From positions 124,001-188,000 of the forward strand of contig NZ_FNIX01000006.1 in assembly GCF_900104175.1 (NCBI RefSeq): DNA of 64,000 nt. The letters are read 5' to 3'. Position 1 is the stretch's first letter; each line of letters opens with the position of its first letter. The notes beneath the pieces were generated by a model. It was not told the DNA's origin and searched no databases. It saw only the letters and a program-made list of their open reading frames with translations. This document shows, in pieces, positions 31,271-39,839 of this stretch. This DNA comes from Lentzea jiangxiensis (GTDB lineage Bacteria; Actinomycetota; Actinomycetes; Mycobacteriales; Pseudonocardiaceae). Both the position numbers and the translations under genes were made by a program.

Positions 31271-33354
31271 CGACTCTCCTGGTGGTCGGGGAGGCCGCGC
31301 TGCACTCCTCGCTGGAACGCGTCGAGGAAGCCGCGGGCCGACTCCGGCGTCTGGCGTGCGCGTGCGGGGGGCGGGGGCGGTGCGGCGGCGGACGTCTGCT
31401 GGAACCACGACGCCTGCTTCCGATCGATCGCCTCCCCCCGGAAAGACTCCCAGGACTCCTCGCGTTGTGGTGCCAGTTCGGCGGGAACCAACACGATCGC
31501 GCGAGTGCCCGTGCCTTGTTTCGCATCCAGGCGTACCACGATCTGGTGGCGCGCGGCGAGCCTGCCGACGACGAAGAGACCCATTTCGCGGGAAACCTGG
31601 ACGTCCACGCCCTCGCCCGCGGCCTCCAGGCGGTGGTTCACCGCCCCCAGTGCCTCGGGGTCGATGCCGATGCCCTGGTCGACCACGTCGATCTGCACGA
31701 TGCCGCCCGCCTCGATCGACGCGCTGATCGCGACCTGGGTGTGCGGCGGCGAGAAAGCCGTCGCGTTGTCGAGGAGCTCGGCCAGCAGCCGGACGAGGTC
31801 GCTCGCCACGTAACCGACCACTTCGGCGTTGGGCGCCGTGTGCACCATCACACGCTGGTACTGCTCGATCTCCGCGGCCGCCGCGCGCAGCACGTCGGTG
31901 AGCGGGATCGGCTTGTGGAACCGGCGCGCCACGTCGCCACCGGAGAGCACCATCAGGTTCTCGTTGTTGCGGCGCATGCGGGTGGCGAGGTGGTCGAGCT
32001 TGAACAGGTTCGCCAGCTGGTCGGGGTCCTCCTCGTACTTCTCCAGCTCCTCCATCAGCTTGAGTTGCCGTTCGACGAGGCTCTGGCTGCGGCGCGAGAG
32101 GTTCACGAAGATGTTGCGCATGTTGGCGCGCATGCCCGCCTGCTCGATCACCGACTTCACGGCCTGCTGGTGCACCGCGTCGAACGCGCGCGCCACCTGG
32201 CCGAACTCCTCGGTCGTGTGCACCGGCACCGGCTCGATGTCGGTGCTGCCCCGCCCGGTCGCGACCATCTCGGGGAGCTTGTCCCAGGCCACGTCGAGGG
32301 CGGAGCGGCGCAGCTCGTTCAGCGAGCGCAGCAGGTAGCGGCCGACGACGAACCCGACAGTGGCGGCCAGGACCAGGCTGGCGAACAGGATCGCGGACGC
32401 CGTGCCCGCCGCGTCGCTCGACTCGTCGCGCAGGCGGTCCGCGGTGGTGCGCAGGTCGTCCTGCAGACCCGTGACGACACCGCCCATCGCCACCGCCACG
32501 GCACCCGAGGCCCTGCTCCAGTCCGCCGCCGCGATCGGCAGCGGCTGCCTGGACCTGGTGGTGCCCGTGCCGGTGTTCGCCGCGTCCGACGTCGGGTGCA
32601 GCACCGCGGTGGCGAGCATCGTGCGCTGCGCCTCGACGTCCGGGCCGTTGAAGTTCTTGCCGTAGGTCTTCATCTGGTCCGGCGTGGCGAGCGCGGCGAA
32701 CTCGTCCGCGATGTAGCCGAGCTTCACGTTCGACTCGACCAGGGACCGCACCTCGGCGTTGGTCAGCTGACCGCGGGCGAGCCCGGACAGCACGACGGCC
32801 TGCTGGTACAGGACCTGGTCCCGCACGTGCACGACGTGGTGCAGGCCCATGGCCGTGCGCAGCAGCGCGGCGTCGCCGAACTCGCTCGCCAGGACCTCGT
32901 CCACGTCGAGCAACGAGTCGGTGAGCTCGCTGTAGGTCCTGATCACGGCCGGCACGTCGCCGCCCGCCCGCTCGCGCAACGCCGGCAGGTCGCCGATGCC
33001 GGCCTGCACGTCGTTCATGCGGGCGGTGACGACCTCGCCGAGCGAGGTCTTGGCGATCTGGGCGCGCAACGCCGCGCGGGCGTCGTCGGTGCGCTTGACC
33101 TGCTCGGCGAGGACCCGCGGACCCGCGCCCTCGGCGACGATGCGCCGTTCCTCCTGCACGCCGTCGATCACGGGGATCAGGGCCGCGCGGACCTTCACGA
33201 GCCGTTGCAGGGCCGAGTAGGAGTCGGCGCGGTCGATCTGCGTGCCGATGTGCAGCACGCCGGCACCCACCGCGATGGCGACCGGAACGATCAACACCGC
33301 GGCGAGCTTCACCGGCAGGCGCCAGTTGCGCCAGTTGACGAGCGAGGTGAACAT
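31267..33354 (-). CDS. cvnA: Nitrate-sensor-domain histidine-kinase-like protein (CvnA)
   Basis: Membrane sensor of 695 residues. One N-terminal helix (LPVKLAAVLIVPVAIAVGAGV) and a second near residue 340 (ILFASLVLAATVGFVVGRYLL) flank an extracytoplasmic nitrate-sensing-type four-helix domain. A HAMP segment follows, then a DHp-like region without an obvious phospho-His (NIFVNLSRRSQSLVERQLKLM) and an HATPase domain (LLAELLDNATAFSPPHTQV, VVDQGIGIDPEAL, GLFVVGRLAARHQ). The DNAxxFSPP N-box is typical of conservon kinases. It starts at ATG 33354, sharing one base with the stop of the MFS small subunit (TGATG). Confidence 0.9.
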   Translation of the reverse strand: MFTSLVNWRNWRLPVKLAAVLIVPVAIAVGAGVLHIGTQIDRADSYSALQRLVKVRAALIPVIDGVQEERRIVAEGAGPRVLAEQVKRTDDARAALRAQIAKTSLGEVVTARMNDVQAGIGDLPALRERAGGDVPAVIRTYSELTDSLLDVDEVLASEFGDAALLRTAMGLHHVVHVRDQVLYQQAVVLSGLARGQLTNAEVRSLVESNVKLGYIADEFAALATPDQMKTYGKNFNGPDVEAQRTMLATAVLHPTSDAANTGTGTTRSRQPLPIAAADWSRASGAVAVAMGGVVTGLQDDLRTTADRLRDESSDAAGTASAILFASLVLAATVGFVVGRYLLRSLNELRRSALDVAWDKLPEMVATGRGSTDIEPVPVHTTEEFGQVARAFDAVHQQAVKSVIEQAGMRANMRNIFVNLSRRSQSLVERQLKLMEELEKYEEDPDQLANLFKLDHLATRMRRNNENLMVLSGGDVARRFHKPIPLTDVLRAAAAEIEQYQRVMVHTAPNAEVVGYVASDLVRLLAELLDNATAFSPPHTQVAISASIEAGGIVQIDVVDQGIGIDPEALGAVNHRLEAAGEGVDVQVSREMGLFVVGRLAARHQIVVRLDAKQGTGTRAIVLVPAELAPQREESWESFRGEAIDRKQASWFQQTSAAAPPPPPARARQTPESARGFLDAFQRGVQRGLPDHQESR

Positions 33355-33479
33355 CAGACGAAGAGCTTGGCCGCGTTCAGGAAGAGCCGGTACAGGCCGT
33401 AGGCGAGCGGGAGGCCCACCCACAGCCACGCACCGACCAGCAACAACGTGCTCGACGGGTTCTCCCGGGATGAGCTCAC
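33354..33479 (-). CDS. MFS transporter small subunit, 41 aa
   Basis: Tiny membrane protein with one helix (STLLLVGAWLWVGLPLAYGLY) and the end RLFLNAAKLFV. I recognise it as the small subunit usually found directly behind OFA-type MFS carriers. The GTG at 33479 overlaps the carrier stop (GTGA), and the stop shares a base with the cvnA start. It may stabilise or tune the carrier; that is inference. Confidence 0.75.
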   Translation of the reverse strand: MSSSRENPSSTLLLVGAWLWVGLPLAYGLYRLFLNAAKLFV

Positions 33480-34915
33480 TTCTTCACCACGCCTTCCGCG
33501 TCCTGCTCCTCGGCGGCGTCGGCCGCCTCTGCCTCGTTCCACTTGGCGGCGGTGCCGTCGTCGCCGCTGCCGGCGGGCTCCTGCGCCCGCACGACGGCCT
33601 CGGGCTCGTGGAACCTCGGGTCGACCGGGCGGATCAGCTCGTTGGCGATGAAGCCGACGACCAGCAGCGCGATCATGATGTAGAACGACGTGGCGTACAG
33701 GTCGGGTCCGGTGTGCCCGGCCTTCTTGCCCGCGTCCGCGATGGCGTTGACGATCAGCGGCCCGAGCACGCCGGCCACGGACCACGCCGTGAGCAGGCGG
33801 CCGTGGATCGCGCCGACCTGGTAGGTGCCGAACAGGTCGCGCAGGTACGCCGGAACGGTCGCGAAGCCCGCGCCGTAGAACGACAGGATCACCATCGCCG
33901 CGATGACGAACAGCGGCGTGCTGGTCGAGCCGAGCGTCAGCAGCACCAGGTAGAGCAGCGCGCCGACGCCGAGGTAGAGGCGGTAGATGTTCTTGCGGCC
34001 CACGACGTCCGAAGTGGACGACCAGACGAACCGGCCGGCCATGTTCGCAGCCGACAGCAGCGCGACGAAACCGGTGGCGGCCGTCGCGGCGACCGGCGTC
34101 GAGGACTCCTTGAAGAAGTCGACCAGCATCGGCGCGGCCTTCTCCAGGATGCCGATGCCCGCGGTGACGTTGAAGCACAGCACGACCCACAGCAGCCAGA
34201 ACTGCGGAGTCCTGATCGCGTTGTTCGCGGAGACGTTGTGGGCGACGCCCGCCTTCGGCCTGTCCTTGAGCAGCGCTTCCTTCTGCGCGGTGAACTCCGG
34301 GGAGGGCAGGCGGATCAGCAGCACGCCGAGGCTCATGAAGACCGCGTAGGCGATGCCGTGCACGAGGAAGGCCTGGCCGATGCCCGACGTCGTGGAGCCG
34401 AACGCCGTCAGCATCGAGGTGGACCACGGCGACGCGATCAGCGCACCGCCGCCGAAACCCATGATCGCGATGCCGGTCGCCATGCCCGGCCGGTCGGGGA
34501 ACCACTTGATCAGGGTCGAGACGGGCGAGATGTAGCCGATGCCGAGACCGATGCCGCCGACGAGGCCATAACCCACGACGACGACCCAGTACATGCCCGC
34601 CCACACGCCGACCGCGGAGATCAGCAGGCCGGAGCAGAACGCGAGCAGCGACATGAGCATCGCCCAGCGCGGGCCTCTGCGCTCGACCGTCGTCCCGAGC
34701 ACCGCGGCGGAGAGCCCGAGCATCACGATGCCGAGCTGGAACGGCAGGGCGGACTGCGTTCCCGTGATGCCGAGCGATTTCTCCAGAGGCGTCTTGAAGA
34801 CGCTCCAGGCGTAGGCCTGACCAATGGAGAGATGAATCGCCAGCGCCGCGGGCGGAACGAGCCAGCGGTTCCATCCGGGAGGCGCGACTTGGCGTTCGCG
34901 CGCTAAGAACCCCAC
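33476..34915 (-). CDS. OFA-family MFS transporter (oxalate/formate antiporter type)
   Basis: Twelve-helix major facilitator of about 479 residues. The LAIHLSIGQAYAWSVFKTPL start, the GLGIGYISPVSTLIKWFPDRPGMATG segment in two parts and the GTYQVGAIHGRLLTAWSVAG segment are hallmarks of the OFA group that exchange oxalate, formate or similar carboxylates. The C-terminal tail is acidic and Ala-rich. GTG at 34915 is favoured because GGGG lies about 8 bases upstream; a GTG at 34933 is the alternative. The fourth codon is the rare TTA. The gene heads the block carrying the small subunit and the conservon. Confidence 0.88.
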   Translation of the reverse strand: MGFLARERQVAPPGWNRWLVPPAALAIHLSIGQAYAWSVFKTPLEKSLGITGTQSALPFQLGIVMLGLSAAVLGTTVERRGPRWAMLMSLLAFCSGLLISAVGVWAGMYWVVVVGYGLVGGIGLGIGYISPVSTLIKWFPDRPGMATGIAIMGFGGGALIASPWSTSMLTAFGSTTSGIGQAFLVHGIAYAVFMSLGVLLIRLPSPEFTAQKEALLKDRPKAGVAHNVSANNAIRTPQFWLLWVVLCFNVTAGIGILEKAAPMLVDFFKESSTPVAATAATGFVALLSAANMAGRFVWSSTSDVVGRKNIYRLYLGVGALLYLVLLTLGSTSTPLFVIAAMVILSFYGAGFATVPAYLRDLFGTYQVGAIHGRLLTAWSVAGVLGPLIVNAIADAGKKAGHTGPDLYATSFYIMIALLVVGFIANELIRPVDPRFHEPEAVVRAQEPAGSGDDGTAAKWNEAEAADAAEEQDAEGVVKK

Positions 34916-35000
34916 TTTATCCCCAACCGTCACCAAAACGCGGACCGATCGATCGTAGGGCAGGCGCACACGTGCGACAACGTTCAGGCCGGAGGCTTCG

Positions 35001-35021
35001 GTGTTGCATGCGGCGCAACAC
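35001..35021. promoter_or_regulatory. Inverted repeat in the divergent MFS/symporter promoter region
   Basis: GTGTTGC and GCAACAC separated by 7 bases form a perfect dyad; a further GTGTTG occurs at 35030-35035. It lies between the carrier gene and the acetate symporter operon and could be an operator for either. No match to a site I know. Confidence 0.4.
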
Positions 35022-35143
35022 TCCTGCTCGTGTTGGCACAAGGTGCGAGACGCACCATTTGAGACGAATGGAGTGTCCCGCATGCAGCCCGGTTCCCGTC
35101 CGGCACCGGTCCGGTTTGGACCGTTTCCGGGTTCTCCGTCACG

Positions 35144-35171
35144 TTGACTGCACACGTGAGAGCGCTACAGT
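35144..35171 (+). promoter_or_regulatory. Sigma-A-like promoter for the DUF485/symporter operon
   Basis: TTGACT (35144-35149) and TACAGT (35166-35171) are separated by 16 bp. The predicted transcript start is near 35178, 24 bp before ATG 35202, leaving room for the GAGGGG ribosome site. Confidence 0.6.
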
Positions 35172-35201
35172 GGGGCCGCCGCACACGAGGGGCAGGGGTA
35201 C

Positions 35202-35618
35202 ATGACCAAGGCGATCAGGTCGCCTGGCGAAGCGCAGCAGGGGTACCGGGAAATCCGGGGTTTCGCGTCGTTCGACGACCCCGAAACTTTGTCGTACGTG
35301 GATTCCGACGGCAACCCGAAGTTCGAGCTGATTCGGCAGACCGACGAATTCCGCACTCTGCGTCGCCGGCTCACGACGTTCGTCTTCCCGATGACCGCGC
35401 TTTTCCTCGCGTCCTACCTCACCTTCGTCCTGCTGTCCGCGTACGCGAAAGAACTGGTCAGCACCAAGGTGATCGGCGTGATCAACCTGGGAATCCTGCT
35501 AGGCCTCGGGCAGTTCGTGACTTCGATCATCATCACGCTCGGTTATGCCCGTTACGCGAAGCGACGGCTGGACCCGCAGCGCACATTGCTCGCCGAGAAG
35601 ATTGGCGTCGAGGAGTAA
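35202..35618 (+). CDS. DUF485 membrane protein
   Basis: Small inner-membrane partner of cation/acetate symporters, 138 residues with two helices (TTFVFPMTALFLASYLTFVLL and VIGVINLGILLGLGQFVTSII). DUF485 proteins nearly always lie just upstream of actP-type genes, here with 3 bp between them. The N-terminal 50 residues are an unusual hydrophilic extension before the domain (FELIRQTDEFRTLRRR). Confidence 0.88.
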   Translation: MTKAIRSPGEAQQGYREIRGFASFDDPETLSYVDSDGNPKFELIRQTDEFRTLRRRLTTFVFPMTALFLASYLTFVLLSAYAKELVSTKVIGVINLGILLGLGQFVTSIIITLGYARYAKRRLDPQRTLLAEKIGVEE

Positions 35619-35621
35619 GGC

Positions 35622-37202
35622 ATGCCCACCACCGGCAACCCGGTGCTGAACCTCAGCGTCTTCGCGGTGTTCGTCCTGATCACCCTCTACGTCGTCTACC
35701 GCGTCTCCAGCCGGAACGTGACGGCGTCGGACTACTACGCCGCCGGCAGCTCGTTCACCGGCGCCCAGAACGGCGTGGCGCTGTCCGGTGACTTCCTGTC
35801 CGCCGCGTCGTTCCTCGGCATCTCCGGCGGCATCGCGGCGCACGGCTACGACGGGTTCCTCTACTCCGTCGGCTGGGTCGTCGCGTGGCTCGTCGGCCTG
35901 CTGCTGATCGCGGAGGGCCTGCGCAACACCGGCCGCTTCACCGTCGGCGACGTGCTGGCGTTCCGGATGAAGCAGCGCCCGGTCCGCGCCGCCGCCGCGA
36001 ACGCGACCCTGGTGATCTCGTTCTTCTACATGATCGCGCAGATGGCGGGGGCCGGCGGCCTGATCGCGCTGCTGCTCAACGTGACCTCGAAGTGGGGCCA
36101 GGCGGTGCTGATCGCCCTGGTCGGCATGGTCATGGTGCTCTACGTGCTGGTCGGTGGCATGAAGGGCACGACCTGGGTGCAGATCATCAAGGCCGTCCTG
36201 CTGCTGCTCTGCGTGACGCTGATGAGCATCTTCCTGCTCGGCAAGTTCGGCTTCAGCCTGTCGGCGATCATGCAGCAGGCCACCGAGATGAACACGCTCG
36301 GCGAGGCCGTTCTCGACCCCGGCGCGAAGTACGGCTTCAGCGCGATGTCCAAACTGGACTTCGTCTCGCTCGCCCTCTCGCTGGTGCTTGGCATCGCTTC
36401 ACTGCCGCACGTGCTGATGCGCTTCTACACGGTGCCGAACGCGGCCGAGGCTCGCCGTTCGGTCGTGTGGGCCACGTGGACGATGGTCATCTTCTACCTG
36501 TGCACGCTGGTGATCGGTTTCGGCGCGATGGCGCTGGTCGGCTCCGACAAGATCGCCGCGGCACCGGGTGGCGAGAACTCCGCCGCACCGCTGCTGGCGT
36601 TCGAGATCGGTGGCGCGGTGCTGCTCGGCATCGTCTCCGCGGTGGCGTTCGCCACGATCCTCGCCGTCGTCGCGGGCCTGACCCTGGCGGCCTCCGCCTC
36701 GTTCGCCCACGACGTCTACGCGAACGTCATCAAGCGCGGCGACGTCGAACCCCGCAGGGAGATCCGGGTCGCACGGCTGACCGCCGTCGTCGTCGGCATC
36801 CTGTCGATCGTGGGCGGCATCGCGGCGAACGGGCAGAACGTCGCGTTCCTCGTGTCGCTGGCACTGGCGCTGGCCGCGTCCGCGAACCTGTCGACGATCC
36901 TCTACACGATCTTCTGGCGGCGCTTCAACACCACCGGCACGCTGTGGAGCATCTACGGCGGTCTGGGCTCGTGCCTGGTGCTGATCATCTTCTCGCCGGT
37001 GATGTCCGGGGCGAAGACGTCGATCTTCCCGGACGTCGACTTCGCGTGGTTCCCGCTGGGCAACCCGGGACTCGTCTCGATCCCGTTCTCGTTCCTGTGC
37101 GGGTTCCTGGCGACGATCTTCTCGAAGCGGGAGCCGGAACTCGACGCCAAGGCCGCCGAGATGGAGGTCCGGGCGATCTCGGGCATCGGCGTCCGCACCT
37201 GA
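35622..37202 (+). CDS. Cation/acetate (monocarboxylate) symporter, SSS family
   Basis: Sodium- or proton-coupled symporter of 526 residues, ActP/MctC type, importing acetate, propionate or pyruvate. It has about 13 membrane helices. Diagnostic segments are SSRNVTASDYYAAGSSFTGAQNGVALSGDFLSAASFLGISGG read in parts, and FAHDVYANVIKRG in the loop after helix 10. The DUF485 gene upstream is its standard partner and supplies the promoter. The last codons lie 6 bp from the convergent response-regulator gene. Confidence 0.92.
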   Translation: MPTTGNPVLNLSVFAVFVLITLYVVYRVSSRNVTASDYYAAGSSFTGAQNGVALSGDFLSAASFLGISGGIAAHGYDGFLYSVGWVVAWLVGLLLIAEGLRNTGRFTVGDVLAFRMKQRPVRAAAANATLVISFFYMIAQMAGAGGLIALLLNVTSKWGQAVLIALVGMVMVLYVLVGGMKGTTWVQIIKAVLLLLCVTLMSIFLLGKFGFSLSAIMQQATEMNTLGEAVLDPGAKYGFSAMSKLDFVSLALSLVLGIASLPHVLMRFYTVPNAAEARRSVVWATWTMVIFYLCTLVIGFGAMALVGSDKIAAAPGGENSAAPLLAFEIGGAVLLGIVSAVAFATILAVVAGLTLAASASFAHDVYANVIKRGDVEPRREIRVARLTAVVVGILSIVGGIAANGQNVAFLVSLALALAASANLSTILYTIFWRRFNTTGTLWSIYGGLGSCLVLIIFSPVMSGAKTSIFPDVDFAWFPLGNPGLVSIPFSFLCGFLATIFSKREPELDAKAAEMEVRAISGIGVRT

Positions 37203-37208
37203 CCGGGG

Positions 37209-37859
37209 TCAGCTCGCCGGGATGATCCCCGACTCGTGGGCGATGATCGCCGCCTGCACCCGGTTCTTCACCCCGAGCTGGCGGAAGATCGTGCTCACGT
37301 AGACCTTCACCGTGCCCTCGACCACGTGCAGGCGCGCCGCGATCTCCGCGTTCGACAGCCCGGCGCCGAGAAGCCCGAGCACCTCGCGCTCCCGTGCGGT
37401 CAGGACCTCGATGCGCCGGGCCGCGAGCGGCCGGGGGTGTGCGCGGGACAGCTGGTCGACGACCCGCTTGGCGACCAGCGGGGACAGGAACGCACCACCG
37501 CCCGCGACGGCGCGGACTCCCGAGATGATCTCCTGCGGGTCGCCGGTCTTCAGCACGAACCCCGCCGCGCCCTCCCCCAGCGCCCGGCTGATGTAGGAGT
37601 CGTCGGCGAACGTCGTCAGCACCAGCGTCTTCGTGGCCGGATGGCACTCGCGGATGATCCTCGCCGCGTCCAGCCCGTCCAGCACGGGCATGCGGATGTC
37701 CAGCACGGCGACGTCGGGCCGGTGCCGGGCCACCTTGTCGACGACCTCGCTGCCGTTCTCCGCCTCCGCGACCACCTCGACGTCCCCCGCCGTCGCGAGG
37801 ACGGCCTTGACGCCGAACCTGACCACCGGTTCGTCGTCGGCGAGCACGACCCTGATCAC
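37209..37859 (-). CDS. LuxR-family response regulator
   Basis: NarL-type regulator of 216 residues. The acidic pair is in RVVLADDEPVVRFGVKAVL, the phospho-acceptor Asp in DVAVLDIRMPVLDG, the Thr in LVLTTFADD and the Lys in GFVLKTGDPQ. The HTH is LTAREREVLGLLGAGLSNAEI with VKVYVSTIFRQLGVKNRVQAA. The GTG at 37859 overlaps the kinase stop (GTGA) behind a GAGGAGGAG ribosome site; an upstream GTG at 37880 is less likely. Confidence 0.92.
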   Translation of the reverse strand: MIRVVLADDEPVVRFGVKAVLATAGDVEVVAEAENGSEVVDKVARHRPDVAVLDIRMPVLDGLDAARIIRECHPATKTLVLTTFADDSYISRALGEGAAGFVLKTGDPQEIISGVRAVAGGGAFLSPLVAKRVVDQLSRAHPRPLAARRIEVLTAREREVLGLLGAGLSNAEIAARLHVVEGTVKVYVSTIFRQLGVKNRVQAAIIAHESGIIPAS

Positions 37860-39247
37860 CCGCTCCTCCTCGCGAGCCACTGCTTCGACACGAGTCGATC
37901 ATCCCGGAAGCACAGCTGGTGCAGGTCGTGGCGGTCGCCGTCGAACGGGTTGGGGTGCGTGCTGTAGTAGCGGCACTCGGTGCCGGGGGGCGCGGTGACG
38001 CCGAGCGGGTTGTCGACGCGGGTGCGCAGCGGCAGGTCGAGGTCGTCCTCGCGTTGCCCGAGTTCTGCCCGTTCGAACTGGTGCGGTGTGAGCACCGACG
38101 TCACCGCGTCGAACACCATGTAGCCCGGCACGCCGATCGCGATGCCGGCGCACACGACCGACGTGATCAGCACGGTCCTGCGAGCGCTCTTGCGGATCTC
38201 CTCCTCCGTGCGTTCGCGGCGCACGTGGGTGGGCGTCGTCCTCGCTCGCGGCTGTTCCGGGAGCTTGACCCTGACCTCGAAGCCGCCGTCGTCCGACGGT
38301 GCCGCCTCGAACCAGCCGCCGACGAGCGCGACGCGTTCGGCCAGGCCCACCAGTCCCTTGCCGCTGCCGACCGCCTGCGTCCTCGGCGCCGGGCCGTTGG
38401 TGATCCGCAGCTCGAGGTTCGCGGTGAGGGTCACGGCGACCTTCGCGCCGGGGGCGTGCTTGATCACGTTCGTCAGCGCCTCGGCGACCACCCGGTGCAC
38501 GGTCCTCGCGATGATGCCGTCGATCGCGGTCCTGCGGTGGTTGGTGAGCTCGACGTCGAGTCCGCTCCTGGCGACGACTTCCTCGATCGTCGCCACGGGT
38601 TCGTCCTCGTCGGCGCGCAGCACCTGCATGACGTCGGCCAGCCGTTCCGCCGCGGCCGTGACGCTCGCCCGCGCGGTCCTGGCCGCCTCGCGCTGTGGTG
38701 CCGTGAGCGTCGGTTCCAGTTCCAGCGCACCCACGAGGAGCGCGGCCCGGGCGAGCTCGTGACCGACGAGGTCGTGCATCTCACCGGCAAGACGTGCGCG
38801 CTCGGAGTCGCGCGCGTTGTCGACGTCGCGCTCCAGCAGGGCCGCGTGTTCCCAGCCGACCTCGCGCAGCTCGGCGAACCGGCGCCGGAACCGCCCGAAC
38901 GCCCACGGCACCACGCCGAGCACACCGATGCCGGAGGTGACGGCGAGCGCGGTGTCCGAACCCCCGCGCTCGGTCAGGGCGACGACGACACCGGCGACCT
39001 CGGCCGCGGTCAGGGCGATCGCCGTGGGCCGCGGGTCGGCGGCGTGCCGGCCCGCGAGGAAGCTGAGCAGCGCGAGTGCGGGAGCGAGCGCCACCACCCT
39101 GACGTCGAACTCGACGCTGATGAGGTAGCAGACGAGCCAGGAACCCAGGGCGGTGCCGAGAGCGACCGCGGGACGGGTGCGCACGAGTGCGAACGCCAGG
39201 ACGAACAGGAGCAGGTAGAGCAGGACCTCCCACACGGCGTCCATCAT
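37856..39247 (-). CDS. Sensor histidine kinase with a C-terminal membrane-anchored tail
   Basis: HisKA_3 kinase of 463 residues. About four N-terminal helices precede the dimerisation box (SERARLAGEMHDLVGHELARAALL, read in two parts), and the ATPase domain has EALTNVIKHAPGAK and GSGKGLVGLAERVALVGGWF. Unusually, after the kinase domain there is another membrane helix at about residues 353-375 (TVLITSVVCAGIAIGVPGYM) and an 85-residue hydrophilic tail with two cysteines (ECRYYSTHPNPF, HQLCFRDDR), which would be outside the cell. The ATG overlaps the PAP2 stop, so the PAP2 enzyme, kinase and regulator form one operon. Confidence 0.87.
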   Translation of the reverse strand: MMDAVWEVLLYLLLFVLAFALVRTRPAVALGTALGSWLVCYLISVEFDVRVVALAPALALLSFLAGRHAADPRPTAIALTAAEVAGVVVALTERGGSDTALAVTSGIGVLGVVPWAFGRFRRRFAELREVGWEHAALLERDVDNARDSERARLAGEMHDLVGHELARAALLVGALELEPTLTAPQREAARTARASVTAAAERLADVMQVLRADEDEPVATIEEVVARSGLDVELTNHRRTAIDGIIARTVHRVVAEALTNVIKHAPGAKVAVTLTANLELRITNGPAPRTQAVGSGKGLVGLAERVALVGGWFEAAPSDDGGFEVRVKLPEQPRARTTPTHVRRERTEEEIRKSARRTVLITSVVCAGIAIGVPGYMVFDAVTSVLTPHQFERAELGQREDDLDLPLRTRVDNPLGVTAPPGTECRYYSTHPNPFDGDRHDLHQLCFRDDRLVSKQWLARRSG

Positions 39248-39738
39248 CGCAGTCGTTGCAGCACCACGGTCGGCGCCTCCACCTCCTCACGCCGTTGCCG
39301 GACCGGCAGCCTCTTCTCCAGCAGCACCGCGATCCCCCACGACACCAACGCTCCGAGCGCCAGCCCGGCCATGACGTCGTGTACATAGTGGACACCCACT
39401 ACGACGCGGGAGGCAGCCGCCGCGACCGCACACACCGCGGCGATCCAGCCGTAGGTCCTGTGCAGCGCCCAGATCGCCATCGCCGAGGCACCCGCGATCA
39501 CCGAGTGGTTGCTGGGGAAGGACCAGTCGCCCGGCGCCGGGCACTCCGCGATCGACGGCGCCGCGCGGCACGGCCGTTCCTCCCGGACGACCAGCTTGAC
39601 GACCTCGCTGATCGCGTAGGCCACCACGACACCCGCCCCGGCGAGGAACGCCCTGAGCCGGTGCCGCAACCACAACAGCGCGAACATCACCGCGAACACA
39701 CCGAGCACCGCGTCGGTGCCCACAGTCAGCCAAGTCAC
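39244..39738 (-). CDS. PAP2-family membrane phosphatase
   Basis: Integral membrane phosphatase of 164 residues, likely active on undecaprenyl pyrophosphate or phosphatidic acid. The three family motifs are KLVVREERPC (KxxxxxxRP), PSNHSVIAG (PSxH) and SRVVVGVHYVHDVMAG (SRxxxxxHxxxD). GTG at 39738 starts the protein at the first membrane helix. It is coupled to the downstream sensor kinase by overlapping start/stop codons, which suggests an envelope-stress or lipid-carrier sensing role. Confidence 0.85.
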   Translation of the reverse strand: MTWLTVGTDAVLGVFAVMFALLWLRHRLRAFLAGAGVVVAYAISEVVKLVVREERPCRAAPSIAECPAPGDWSFPSNHSVIAGASAMAIWALHRTYGWIAAVCAVAAAASRVVVGVHYVHDVMAGLALGALVSWGIAVLLEKRLPVRQRREEVEAPTVVLQRLR

Positions 39739-39839
39739 CCAGCCGAAACTACGAAGGTCCCGGCCGGCGCGCCCCTGTCCATCGGAACCGATCGGCACTG
39801 ACTTTCGACAAGGGTGCTCAGCTCGATCCGCTGCCGGCG

